The position numbers and the translations under genes were made by a program. Source: Quillaja saponaria (taxonomy: Eukaryota; Streptophyta; Magnoliopsida; Fabales; Quillajaceae). From it: a DNA stretch of 64,000 bases. Within the stretch, counting starts at the first letter, position 1; each line of letters opens with the position of its first letter. Where the stretch lies: NCBI GenBank assembly GCA_029379385.1, contig CM055607.1, forward strand, positions 11,346,001 to 11,410,000. The letters run 5' to 3'. The notes under the pieces are model-generated. The model saw only the letters and a list, made by a program, of their open reading frames with translations, had not been told where the DNA came from and did not search any database. This document shows, piece by piece, positions 9,696-19,498 of the stretch.

Positions 9696-11457
9696 AACAG
9701 ATACAGGTATACCACCATTAAACTCTGGAAATACTGAGTGAATTTCCACATTGGTTTATTGTTCTAAAAGTTTTCTCTGAATGAAATAGATTAGACACAA
9801 TCCATCACCAAACAACAGAGAGAATAGAGCCACAGAAGTTATTCTCAGTAAGTTCAATGTAGAAGCACAAAAACAACACAGATACATCAAGTTGTCAACA
9901 ACAAGCCTTACAAACAAACACAGATCCATACTATACATAAAAGAAGGATTCATTTTCTCAGCTACTGAAAAGTGGGACTCAGTTAGGTCAAACACTTATC
10001 AGCCAATACCATTGATCAGTCAAGTAATATTAAATTTTAGATATGAAAACTAAATTTAGTACGAAATTATGAATAGACGGTGTTATAGTGGACAATCAAG
10101 CAAACTGGGCATATGACTACCCCATGTGGATATAAGATAGCTTGGCTTACCAGTAAAGTGATTCCTAGTTGCTACATTGTGTACCTTCAGAAATTTTTCT
10201 CTTTTGTCTTAATAATATTTTTTCTGTAAAAAAAGAAATGACAAAAGGAACCAGAAATAAATATAACAATTTTCCAAAAAAGAAAGTTCAGAAATCTATC
10301 TACTCACCAAGAAACTGAGGACGAAATAAACACAATTCTAATAATTATAACAATCCACTTTTTTCTTTTCAGTTTCTTTGCTGTTCTGTTTAGAGACCTC
10401 TTGTCCTCCATCATTATACTTTATTTCCCTCTTTATAAAATTTTATCTTTCGATAAATAAAAAATTGGTTCCATTAGATAAGCAGGATCAGGGATGTATT
10501 TAATATCAGATCTTGGTAATATAAAGTCAGAATTAGGTTATAAAAGTGAATTGGTCTAGTCCTGAGCTGAAGAGAGACGCCCTGGGTTTGGCATATCCTG
10601 ATTACCAGCATTTATGCGACATGATACTCATAAGACATTCTTGACACATCTTAAGCAAAGGCATAGTAGCTAAATGTTTTAACCTTAGTGGTAGCTTCAT
10701 CAAGAAATATTTCCTATAGTAATACAAATATACAATTTCACCAATCAGACATTAAACTAATAGAAAACATGATTCCCTTATAGAAGCCATTAGAAGGTCT
10801 ACCTTGGATGCTCTGAGCTCATTTATTGCCATCCGAAGAGAATCATCTAATAATATTCATTGTAATAGCGCCCCAGTTCTTAACCTGCAATATTTGATAG
10901 ACACCACTCTAAGGACTGAAGCACTCAATGCATTTCATTGTCAAGTCAGCCATGAAACTAGTCATCTACTATATTATAAATGAGTTCAATTACACTAGGC
11001 TAGGCCCAACCAGGCCAAAAGCTTCCAATTTAGTTAAGAAGAGTTAGAATAGCATACATCCTGCATTTCCATCAGCATTTTTCCTGTAATTTTAATCAGT
11101 AGGTAAGTTCTTATTTATGTAAGTCTTATTGAAAAACTAGTTCCTGGCTTGATTCCATACTTGGTTCTAAGAAGCAGCTGGTGGTATAATCTTTACAACA
11201 TAAATTAATTTCTCAAATCTGGATTACCCTATTTCCTCATAATTATTTATTGTATAGTTTTGTTATCATATCATTTTTCTCTTTTTTTTATTAGGTGAAA
11301 TTGTTGTCATGACTTTAGTCTTTACTCTTTTTTTTGTACATTAGGAGATTGGGGTTCGAACCCACAACTTGGGAGAGGGAAAAAGGATTAATGGGCTTGT
11401 TTTATGCATTTATACACATTTTTCGCTCCATGTTATATTTTACTCTCACATACTACA
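9696..11457. other. Intergenic DNA, no clear gene
   Basis: Apart from the exon-like blocks listed under 7769-11080, nothing is recognised. A palindromic GGTTCGAACC at 11352-11361 matches a pol III B-box, but no A-box partner is visible, so no tRNA or SINE is called. Confidence 0.4.
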
Positions 11458-13998
11458 AAACTCAACTAAGTCTTAAATCTCAAACTAGTTGGGATCGGCT
11501 ATATGAATCATTTTCCTTCATTCGCGTCGACAACATTTTCAATAATCTCTAGACAAGCCATATCTTTCTTGATGATTACCCCATGTAAATTTTGGTCGCC
11601 TTTTACTACGTCTAACACCTGACACCTGTATCAAGTCACCTTTCTTAACTACTACGTCTATTGGCCGACGTTAGATATGTCCAAACCAATGTAGACGATT
11701 CTCCCTCATTTTCTCCTTAATAGGTGCTACATCTACCTTCTTACAGATTTTCTCATTCCTTATTCTATCATTTCTTGTATGTCTAGTCATCCATCTCAAC
11801 ATTCTCATTTCGGCTACTCCCGTCTTATGCGAGTGTTGCTTCTTAACTGCCCAATATTCGGTACCATACAACATAGCTAGTCTCACTGCTGTCTTGTAAT
11901 ATTTTCCTTTCAATCTATTCGGATTTTAGAATCACATAAAACTCCGGAAGCACTTTGCCACTTCACCCACCCTGCCTTGATCCTATGGTTTACATCATGC
12001 TCAATTACGCCATCTTTTTATATAGATGAACTTAAATACTTAAACACATCATTTGTAGGAATTGTCTGACCATCCAAAATTATTTTATTCGGGCCTCTTC
12101 TAGTTTCACTGAAATCGCACTCAATATACTTAGTGTTTGTCCTACTCAATCTAAGGCCTTTAGATTCTAACTCGTTCCTCCACATTTCTGGTTTAGAATT
12201 TAAACCTTCTCTCATTTTGTCTACCAACACGATATCATCTACAAACAACATGCACTATGGAACGCTATCTTAAATATTATAGGTAAGTTCATCCATGACT
12301 AAAACAAATAGGTAAGGGCTTAAGGATGAACTTTGGTAAACACCTATCGTGATCAGGAACTCGCCAGTTATACCATCTACAGTCCACACCCTAGTCATTA
12401 CTCCCTCATACATATCTTTAATAACTTCTACATATTTAGTTGCGACCTTCTTCTTCTCGAGTACCCACCCCAAGATTTGTCTTGGCACTCTATCATACAC
12501 TTTTTCTAAATCAATAAAGGCCATGTGAAAATCTTTTTTCTTTACTCTATATTTCTCCATTAATCTCCTGAGTAAGAAAATAACCTCTATTGTAGATCTT
12601 TTCGGCATAAAGACAAATTGATTCTCATAAACTAAAGTATCATTCACCTACGCTTAATTACTCCCTCCCATAGCTTCATTGTATGACTTACAAGTTTTAT
12701 TTCTCGATAATTTGTACAACTTTGAATATCTCATTTATTTTTATAAATAGGGATCAACGTACTCTTCCTCCACTCATCGGGCAATTTCTTTGTTACTAAA
12801 ATCTTGTTAAAAAGATTTATAAGCCAAGTTACTCGAATATCTCCTAGGCATCTCCAAACTTCTATTGGTATATCATCTGGGCCCATTGCCTTACCATTCT
12901 TCATCTTATGAATAGCTTCTTCAACCTCCTGTGCTTTAATCGGACGAACAAATCTGCGATTCATATCATCAAATGCGTCATCAAATTCTCCAATATCACC
13001 CCTTGACTCTCCATTAAATAAAGTATCGAAATAAGTTTACCATCTCTCATTAATCTTGTTTCCTTAACTAAAACCCTATCAGCCTCATCCTTAATGCACT
13101 TATTACGAATTAAGTCTTTAGTTCGTCTTTTCTTTTGCTTGGAAATCCTATAAATATCATTCTCTCCATCCTTTGTCTCTAACTTTTGGTAAAGTCCTTC
13201 ACAAACCTTGTCTCTAGCTTCCCTAACCGCTTTCTTAATATCTTTTCTAGCTTTTCTAAAACATTTATAATTATCTTCATTTCTACACTGGTGTAATCTT
13301 TTATAACACTCTTTTTTAACTTTAATAGCTTATTGAACTTCTTCATTCCACCACAATGTCTCCTTAGTTGGAGGTTCACATCCTCTACTTTCTTCTAACA
13401 TATCTCTAGCCATATTCCTGATACGACTTGTCATCTCATCCCAAATCATATTAGGCTCACCCTCCACCCTCCATGGATCACCCAGTAACATTTTTCTTTA
13501 AAAAGAGCCATCTTCCTTTTATTCAAATTCCATCATTTAGTCCAACTACACTTATTACTTTTATGCTTTTGCTTCCAACGCTTAACACTAACATCCACAA
13601 TTATAAATTTATGCTGAGACACTAAACACTCGCAGGGCATAACTTTACAATCCTTACAAACAGCTATGTCAACCCTCCTAGTCAGAACAAAATCTATTTG
13701 GCTCTTATTTGGCCCGCTACTAAAGGTGACTAAGTGCAACTCTCATTTCTTAAAAAACATATTAGCTAAAATCAAGTCATACGCAACCGCAAAATCTAAA
13801 ATAGACTTTCCACCCTCATTCCTATCTCCATAACCATAACCTCCATGTACTCTCTCAAAACCCTCATTAATACTTCCTACATGAATGTTCAAATCTGCAC
13901 CAATAAATAGTTTCTCTCCTAAAGGTACTCCTTGGATTATCTCCTCTATTTCATCCCAAAAAATAATTATGCCGGTAAAGCAAATTTTTCAGATTGAT
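11458..13998 (-). mobile_element. RTE-clade LINE, 5'-truncated copy A
   Basis: Minus-strand non-LTR retrotransposon. Its 3' end is at the left, with the family tail (CTCAACTAAGTCTTAAATCT on the plus strand). Going up the coordinates are the C-terminal region (MLRWMTRHTRNDRIRNEKI), reverse transcriptase with MLFVDDIVLVD (active-site FVDD), the VMDELTYNI block and MAFIDLEKVYDRVPR, thumb/finger parts (MKNGKAMGPDDIPIEVW), and a partial APE-type endonuclease. The coding frame is broken many times, so it is inactive. The 5' part of the endonuclease is missing; the copy breaks off after a CATCC(C)AAAAAA segment at about 13958. A 35-bp flank shared with copy B then follows. Confidence 0.88.
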
Positions 13999-15094
13999 AA
14001 CATTTTTAGTAATTTCTAGAGCAACCATATCTTTTTCGATGACTGCTCCTATGTAAATTTTGGTCTCCCCTTACCACATCTAACACTTGACACTTGTACC
14101 AAGTCACTTTTCTTACTACTACTGCGTTTATTGGCCGACGTTGGATATGTCCAAACCAATGTAGGCGATTCTCCCTCATTTTCTCCTCAATAGGTACTAC
14201 TTCCACCTTCTTACTGATCTCCTCATTCCTTATTCTATCATTTCTTGTATGTCCGGTCATCCATCTCAACATCTTCATTTCGACTACTCCCATCTTATGT
14301 GAGTTTTGCTTCTTAACTGCCTAACATTCGGTACTATATGGTATAGTTAATTGCACTGCTGTCTTGTAAAATTTTTCTTTCAATCTATTCGGAATTTTAG
14401 GATTACATAAAACTCCAGAACCACTTCACCACTTCACCACTTCACCTACCCTGCCTTGATTCTATAGTTTACATCATGCTTAATTGCACCATCTTCTTGT
14501 ATAAATGAACCTAAATACTTAAACGCATCCTTTAAAGGGATTGTCTCACCTTCCAAAATTATTTTATTCGGGCTTCTTCTAGTTTCACTGAAATCGCACT
14601 CCATATACTCAGTTTTTATCCTACTCAATCTAAGGCCTTTAGATTCTAACGCGTTCCTTCATATTTCTAGTTTGGAATTTGAACCTTCTCTAGTTTCGTC
14701 TACCAACACGATATTATTGGCAAATAGCATGTATCATGGAGCGCTATCTTAAATATTATAGGTAAGTTCATCCATGACTAAAGCAAATAGGTAAGGGCTT
14801 AAGGATGAACCTTGATGAACACTTATCGTGATCGGGAACTCTCCAGACATACTATCTACGGTCCACACCCTAGTCATTACTCTCTCATACATATTTTTAA
14901 TAACTTCTACATATTTAGTTGAGACCTTATTCTTCTCAAGTACCAACCACAAGACTTGTCTTGGCAACCTCCATTGTTGATTTTTCTGACATAAACCAAA
15001 TTGATTCTTAAAAACTAGAGTCTCTTTCCTAAGCTAACGTTCAATCACTCTCTCCCACAGCTTCATTGTATAACTTATAAATTTTATTCTTCCA

Positions 15095-15132
15095 TAATTC
15101 GTACAACTAACCCTAACCCTCATTCGTACAAC
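15095..15132. repeat. Filler-like insertion with telomere-like repeat and duplicated flank
   Basis: Within LINE copy B, ATTCGTACAAC is followed by TAACCCTAACCCTC and then ATTCGTACAAC again. Copies A and C have a single such segment. The insert is therefore about 25 bp and consists of a duplicated 11-mer plus two CCCTAA-type units. Confidence 0.7.
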
Positions 15133-15579
15133 TTTGAATATCTCCTTTATTCTTATAAATAGGGATCAACATACTCTTCCTCCACTAATTGAACATTTTC
15201 TTGGTTATTAAAATCTTGTTAAAAATATTTATAAGCCAAGTTACTCGAATATCTCCTAGGCATCTCCAAACTTCTATTGGTATATCATTGAGAACCATTG
15301 TCTTACCATTCTTCATCTTATGAATAGCTTCTTTAACCTCTTGTGCTCTAATTCGACGAACAAATCAGCGATTCGTATTATCAAAGGTATAATCAAGGTC
15401 CCCAATATTACCCATTGACTCTCCATTAAATAAAATATCGAAATAAGCTCGTCATCTCTCATTAATCTCGTCCTCCTTAACTAAAACCCTATTAGCCTCA
15501 TCCTTAATGCATTTAATACGATTTAAGTCTTTAGTTCGTCTTTCTCTTTGCTTGGCAATCCTATAACTATCCTTCTCTC

Positions 15580-17023
15580 CAGGGGCGGACCCAAGATTTT
15601 TAAAATTTTTAAAATTATAATGAAACTATTCTAATTTCGACTCTGACATAAGGTGCGGTGGGTTTTTTTTTTTTTTTTTTTCATATATGGTAGTAATGTA
15701 GATATAATATTTCATGTCATAATTTGTGGGCTACCCTACATATTTTTCATTTCTTGATAATATATATACATATATATATATATATTATTCTAAACCATAT
15801 TACAATGATATTATAGACATATCCACTATTTTTAAAATACACACATTCCTAGATCATAAAGTTGAGATAAAATATTTTTACTTATAATCTTATTTTTATT
15901 AAGAAACAAGTATGATTTAATATTATTTAGTTTTTTAAGTAACTATAAAATGATATTATTCATCTTAAAATGAGTTATAAATAAAAATTAAATTAATAAT
16001 ATTTTTAAAATAGAAATATAATTTAAAGTAAATATATATATAAATAATAATACATTCCTGAAGGTAAAGTGTGCTAATATATCCAAACATTTGAAATTAA
16101 CTAATGGTGAATGTGACTATCAAATTCCATTTTTGTCTAGAATAAAAATTTATGGTAAAGGAGAGAACTAACTCTCATTATACATATTAAGCCCAACAAA
16201 CTTATTACTATGAAAAAAAAAAAAAAAAAAAACTCCAATGGCTAAAATAACACATTATTCCTAAACATTATATTTATAAAATAACCTTAGAAAATAAATT
16301 ATTAATAAGTAAATTTTACATTTTTCACTTTCTTTGTTATGTTTTTGTTTTGATTTTGAAGTTAACTTGTCAATTTGTTTTGTTTTTTAAATGTATCTTA
16401 TTGTAGAAAAAAAATTATTTAAACTTTCATATTCTTTTGAAATTTTTACATAATCTTAATTACTTTAATATAAAATAAATTAATTTAGGTTTTTTTTTTT
16501 CTTTCTAAGGTGCTACATTTATTTATCAACTTTACATACTTGTTTATAATTTGATTGAATGGAATCTCTAGGGAACCAAACAATTTTTCATTTGTAATTT
16601 TAGTTAACAAATTTTAAAAAACTAAATTTTAACTACAATAAATTACGTTTAACAATATTTATTTATTTTCAACAAAATGAATAACTTGTTAGTTTTACAA
16701 TTTTAGTTTTGTTTACTTAAAGTTTATTTATTTACTTTTACTTGTCTTGTGTTATTTGAGAAAAAATAATTTTTAAAATAAGATGAATTTATAGTGACGA
16801 AATTAAAAAAATTATGTAAATCCTTAAAATAGCCCTCGAAAGGATTGAACTCAAGTTACACAAAAATAACAAAAACTCAAGTACTCAACCGCTGGACCAA
16901 ATTGTTTTATTTGCCCTTGTTAGCTTCAAATAATATTACTACTACTACTAGAAAAAAAACATTTATCAAAGAATTTAGCCCGGGCCCAGGCCCAGGCTGG
17001 CCCAGGCTGTAGGTCCGCCCCTG
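15580..17023. mobile_element. Non-autonomous hAT DNA transposon nested in LINE copy B
   Basis: The element is 1444 bp. It starts CAGGGGCGGACC and ends with the exact reverse complement GGTCCGCCCCTG, a 12-bp terminal inverted repeat of hAT type. It is flanked by a perfect 8-bp target-site duplication CTTCTCTC (15572-15579 and 17024-17031), the hAT hallmark; removing element plus one TSD restores the LINE sequence. The interior is very AT-rich with no ORF of useful length, so it would depend on a transposase from elsewhere. Near 16840-16915 it contains a degenerate tRNA-like motif (minus-strand TGGTCCAGCGGTTGAG, then GAGTTCAATCC). The perfect TSD suggests a fairly recent insertion. Confidence 0.93.
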
Positions 17024-17848
17024 CTTCTCTCCATCATTTGTCTCTAACTTTTGGTAAAGTCCTTCACAAGTCTTGCCTCTAGCTTCCCTAACTGCTTTCT
17101 TGGCATCTTTTCTAGCTTTTTTAAAACATTTATAATTATCTTCATTTCTACACTCGTGTAATATCTTATAACACTCTTTTTTAACTTTAATAGCTTGTTG
17201 AACTTCTCCATTCCACTACCACGTCTCTTTAGTTAGAGGTCTACGTCCTCTACTTTCTCTTAACACCTCTCTAGCCGTATTCCTGATACGACTCGTCATC
17301 TTATCCCAAATCATATTAGGCTCACTCTCCATAGATCACCTTGTAACATTTTTTTCTTTAAAAAGAGTCATCTTCCCTCCATTCAAATTCTACCATCTAG
17401 TCCTACTACACTTATTACTTATATACTTTTGTTTCCAACGCTCAACATCCACAACCATAAGTTTGTGCTAAGACACTAAACACTCACCGAGCATAACTTT
17501 ACAATCATTATAAACCGCTCTATCAACCCTCCTAGTCTAGACAAAATCTATTTGGCTCTTATTCGGGCTACTACTAAAGGTGACTAAGTGCGACTCTCGT
17601 TTTAACGTGTTAACTAAAATCAAGTCATACGCAATCTCAAAATTTAAAATAGACTCTCCACCCTCATTTCTATCTCCGTAACCATAACCTCCATGTACTC
17701 TCTCAAAACCCTCATTAATACTTCCTACATGACTGTTCAAATCTACACCAATAAACAGTTTCTCTCCTAAAATACTCCTTGGACTATCTTCTCTAAATTA
17801 TCCAAAAAAGTAATTATGCCAGTAGAACAAATTTTTCATATTGACAAT

Positions 17849-18394
17849 CGGGTCCAATCGTCCGATTGAGATATTCAAACTCACCCAATTAGTCAATTGG
17901 ACTCTCCAAACTCTAACTATCTAGTGGGTTAGGGTTGGGGTCAAGGTTCTATGAAAAATACAAATTCATACTAAAGGAAATAATACGGTTATGAATTATG
18001 ATAAGCCTAATTACTAGGCAACTAGCAAAGGTCACAAATCACATACCCGAGAAACTTTGCTGCTTCTGAAATAGATCCCTCAATTGTGAAAATCAAATCT
18101 AATAGAGCTTGCATTCTCTGTGGAAAGGGATAGTAACTTAAGGACAATTTAATTTCCACAAGTAGTTTGTGCAAACATCAACTTTTTCAGATCAACAGAA
18201 AGGGAAACATAAAGATCAAATACATATGCATACTTGCACCAAGAGAAATACTATACCAAGACAAATTTTGGATTATTAGGAATTGGAATCGACCCTCAGC
18301 AGCCTACAAGAGAATGCAACGAACCCATTATGAAATTAAGAATGAAATGAAATTTTTAGATGTGAAAGTTAAGATTTCATGACATGGAAATGAC
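17849..18394. other. Intergenic DNA right of the LINE pair
   Basis: No gene recognised. The plus-strand ORF at 18167-18382 has no known domain and ordinary AT-rich composition. Confidence 0.4.
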
Positions 18395-18625
18395 CTTAGC
18401 AATAATGCCAGACGGTAGGGTAGGTGCTTGAGACGCACGGCAGACTCGCGCTTGTTCCGATGTTGACCCCTGGTCCCGACGCCATGAACGTATCCATCTC
18501 ACATTGCCTCGTCAACTCTTCGTCCGTCAATTCCAGGTACCCTTTCCCCAAATCTTTGCTACTAGTGCAACTATGGCTAGTACTGGCACAAGCACTACTA
18601 GTGCTGCTGTATTTCAAGCACCAGA
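18395..18625 (-). pseudogene. Fragment of a class-I release-factor (GGQ domain, ICT1-like) gene
   Basis: The minus strand encodes LELTDEELTRQCEMDTFMAS GPG in one frame and, after a one-base loss in the G-run, QHRNKRESAVRLKHL in the next. Together they are the beginning of the peptide-release-factor domain whose GGQ tripeptide hydrolyses peptidyl-tRNA in organelle ribosome rescue. The frameshift falls exactly on the GGQ codons. Further disruption follows at the expected LPTGIIA segment (CCTACCGTCTGGCATTATT instead of a clean reading). Nothing matching the rest of the domain is found on either side, so this is a truncated, non-functional remnant. The preceding 150 bp of minus-strand ORF (to 18924) is not recognised. 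Confidence 0.72.
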
Positions 18626-18925
18626 ATGAGCCTCGATAATGCTTTTGCTGTTGCTAATACCATGCCCAATCCCTTGTTGGTATTTGAAAAGCGTTTAAGA
18701 AAAACCAGAGGGCGATAAGGATAGCTGACAACTAAAACGATGAGAGAAAGTTCCTGAAGCTGCCAATATCGGCATTGCTGATCTTCCTGAAGCTGACAAG
18801 AAAGTTCAATTTCTACAGAATTTGATTTGCCATTGTGAGCGAAACAAAATGGAGGGGGCGCCTTCGCTCCCTCTACCAAATCTATCCAAGATGAGCAATA
18901 GTGGCTACTAGACCGAATGTTCACT

Positions 18926-19498
18926 AACCAAATAAAAATGTACTTGAAAGTATTTTCTTTTATTAAAATATCATCTGCAAATTAACAGTGAGCCCTGTCT
19001 TCAAAAAATTATGAATTATGAACAAGTTTGACCAAAAAAACAAATTAATTACGATCAAATTATTTGATAGTTATGTATTAATATGTATTTAGGAAGTATA
19101 ACTACATACTACATAGCAGATTTTGTTGCTAGTTAATCTATCGAATAGGACTAGATTGATGTCTTCAGCTACTTTAGTTCCATGGCAAATTGGCGATCCT
19201 CTCTTGAGGTGGGATATATCAAAAAGTAAATTTAAATTTACTATAGATACGCGTAAAATTAATCTCGTCTTATTTCATATTGTATAATCCAATCATTAGA
19301 CTGATAGACTTCTTCTATTAAACAAAAAAAATATAATGCTCTTTAATATGTGATTGTTTTGTACTAAAAACTGGTATGAACAATATATGATTATACAATT
19401 ATGATGATATCTTTTATTTTCTTTCTTTTTTGTATTATTACATGGAAACTCCAAAACATAGTCTAACAATTGGAGGCAGCTCTAGTAATGCATCTCTT
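18926..19498. other. Intergenic DNA downstream of the hydrolase gene
   Basis: AT-rich, no ORF or repeat recognised. It should contain the 3' UTR of the minus-strand alpha/beta-hydrolase gene. Confidence 0.4.

Larger units (their letters stand above)
7769..11080 (-). other. Possible unrecognised spliced gene or gene remnant (several exon-like blocks)
   Basis: I do not recognise a protein, but several minus-strand blocks look like exons. The best is a candidate last exon at 7876-7769: a pyrimidine-rich tract ends in AG, followed by 35 codons (LEINSINFVELHSKLG to PNQQPHNK) and a stop. Others are TSYDYITNSNRKIGTFFKHV (about 9271-9205, ends at a GTATGA donor), FQCSQLAVRDQLFAER (about 8570-8510, ends at GTAAGT), DDSLRMAINELRASK (about 10851-10804, ends at GTAGAC) and GKMLMEMQD (near 11080-11054). 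I could not chain them in phase, and a plastid insert lies among them. They may be a real gene with missed exons, a decaying pseudogene, or chance. Confidence 0.25.
13999..17848 (-). mobile_element. RTE-clade LINE copy B, tandem to copy A and interrupted by a hAT element
   Basis: Same element, order and 5' truncation point as copy A, including the same non-LINE flank (TAATTATGCCAGTAGAACAA at its right end, matching copy A at 13964-13983). The 3'-most roughly 70 bp present in copy A are absent; copy B starts at the base equivalent to about 11528. Recognisable pieces are MLRWMTGHTRNDRIRNEEIS, the RT block [20 protein letters not shown] and KNQLNLS-like debris, all with stops and frameshifts. 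The hAT element at 15580-17023 splits it. The shared truncation plus shared flank shows A and B arose by duplication, not by two insertions. Confidence 0.87.

Noticed and set aside
11340..11370. Pol III B-box-like GGTTCGAACC as a possible SINE or tRNA
   Set aside because: The motif is a self-complementary decamer, no A-box or cloverleaf is visible, and there is no poly(A)/poly(T) end or target duplication.
16840..16915. tRNA-like segment inside the hAT element
   Set aside because: It has A- and B-box resemblance but does not form a complete tRNA; noted only as part of the element.
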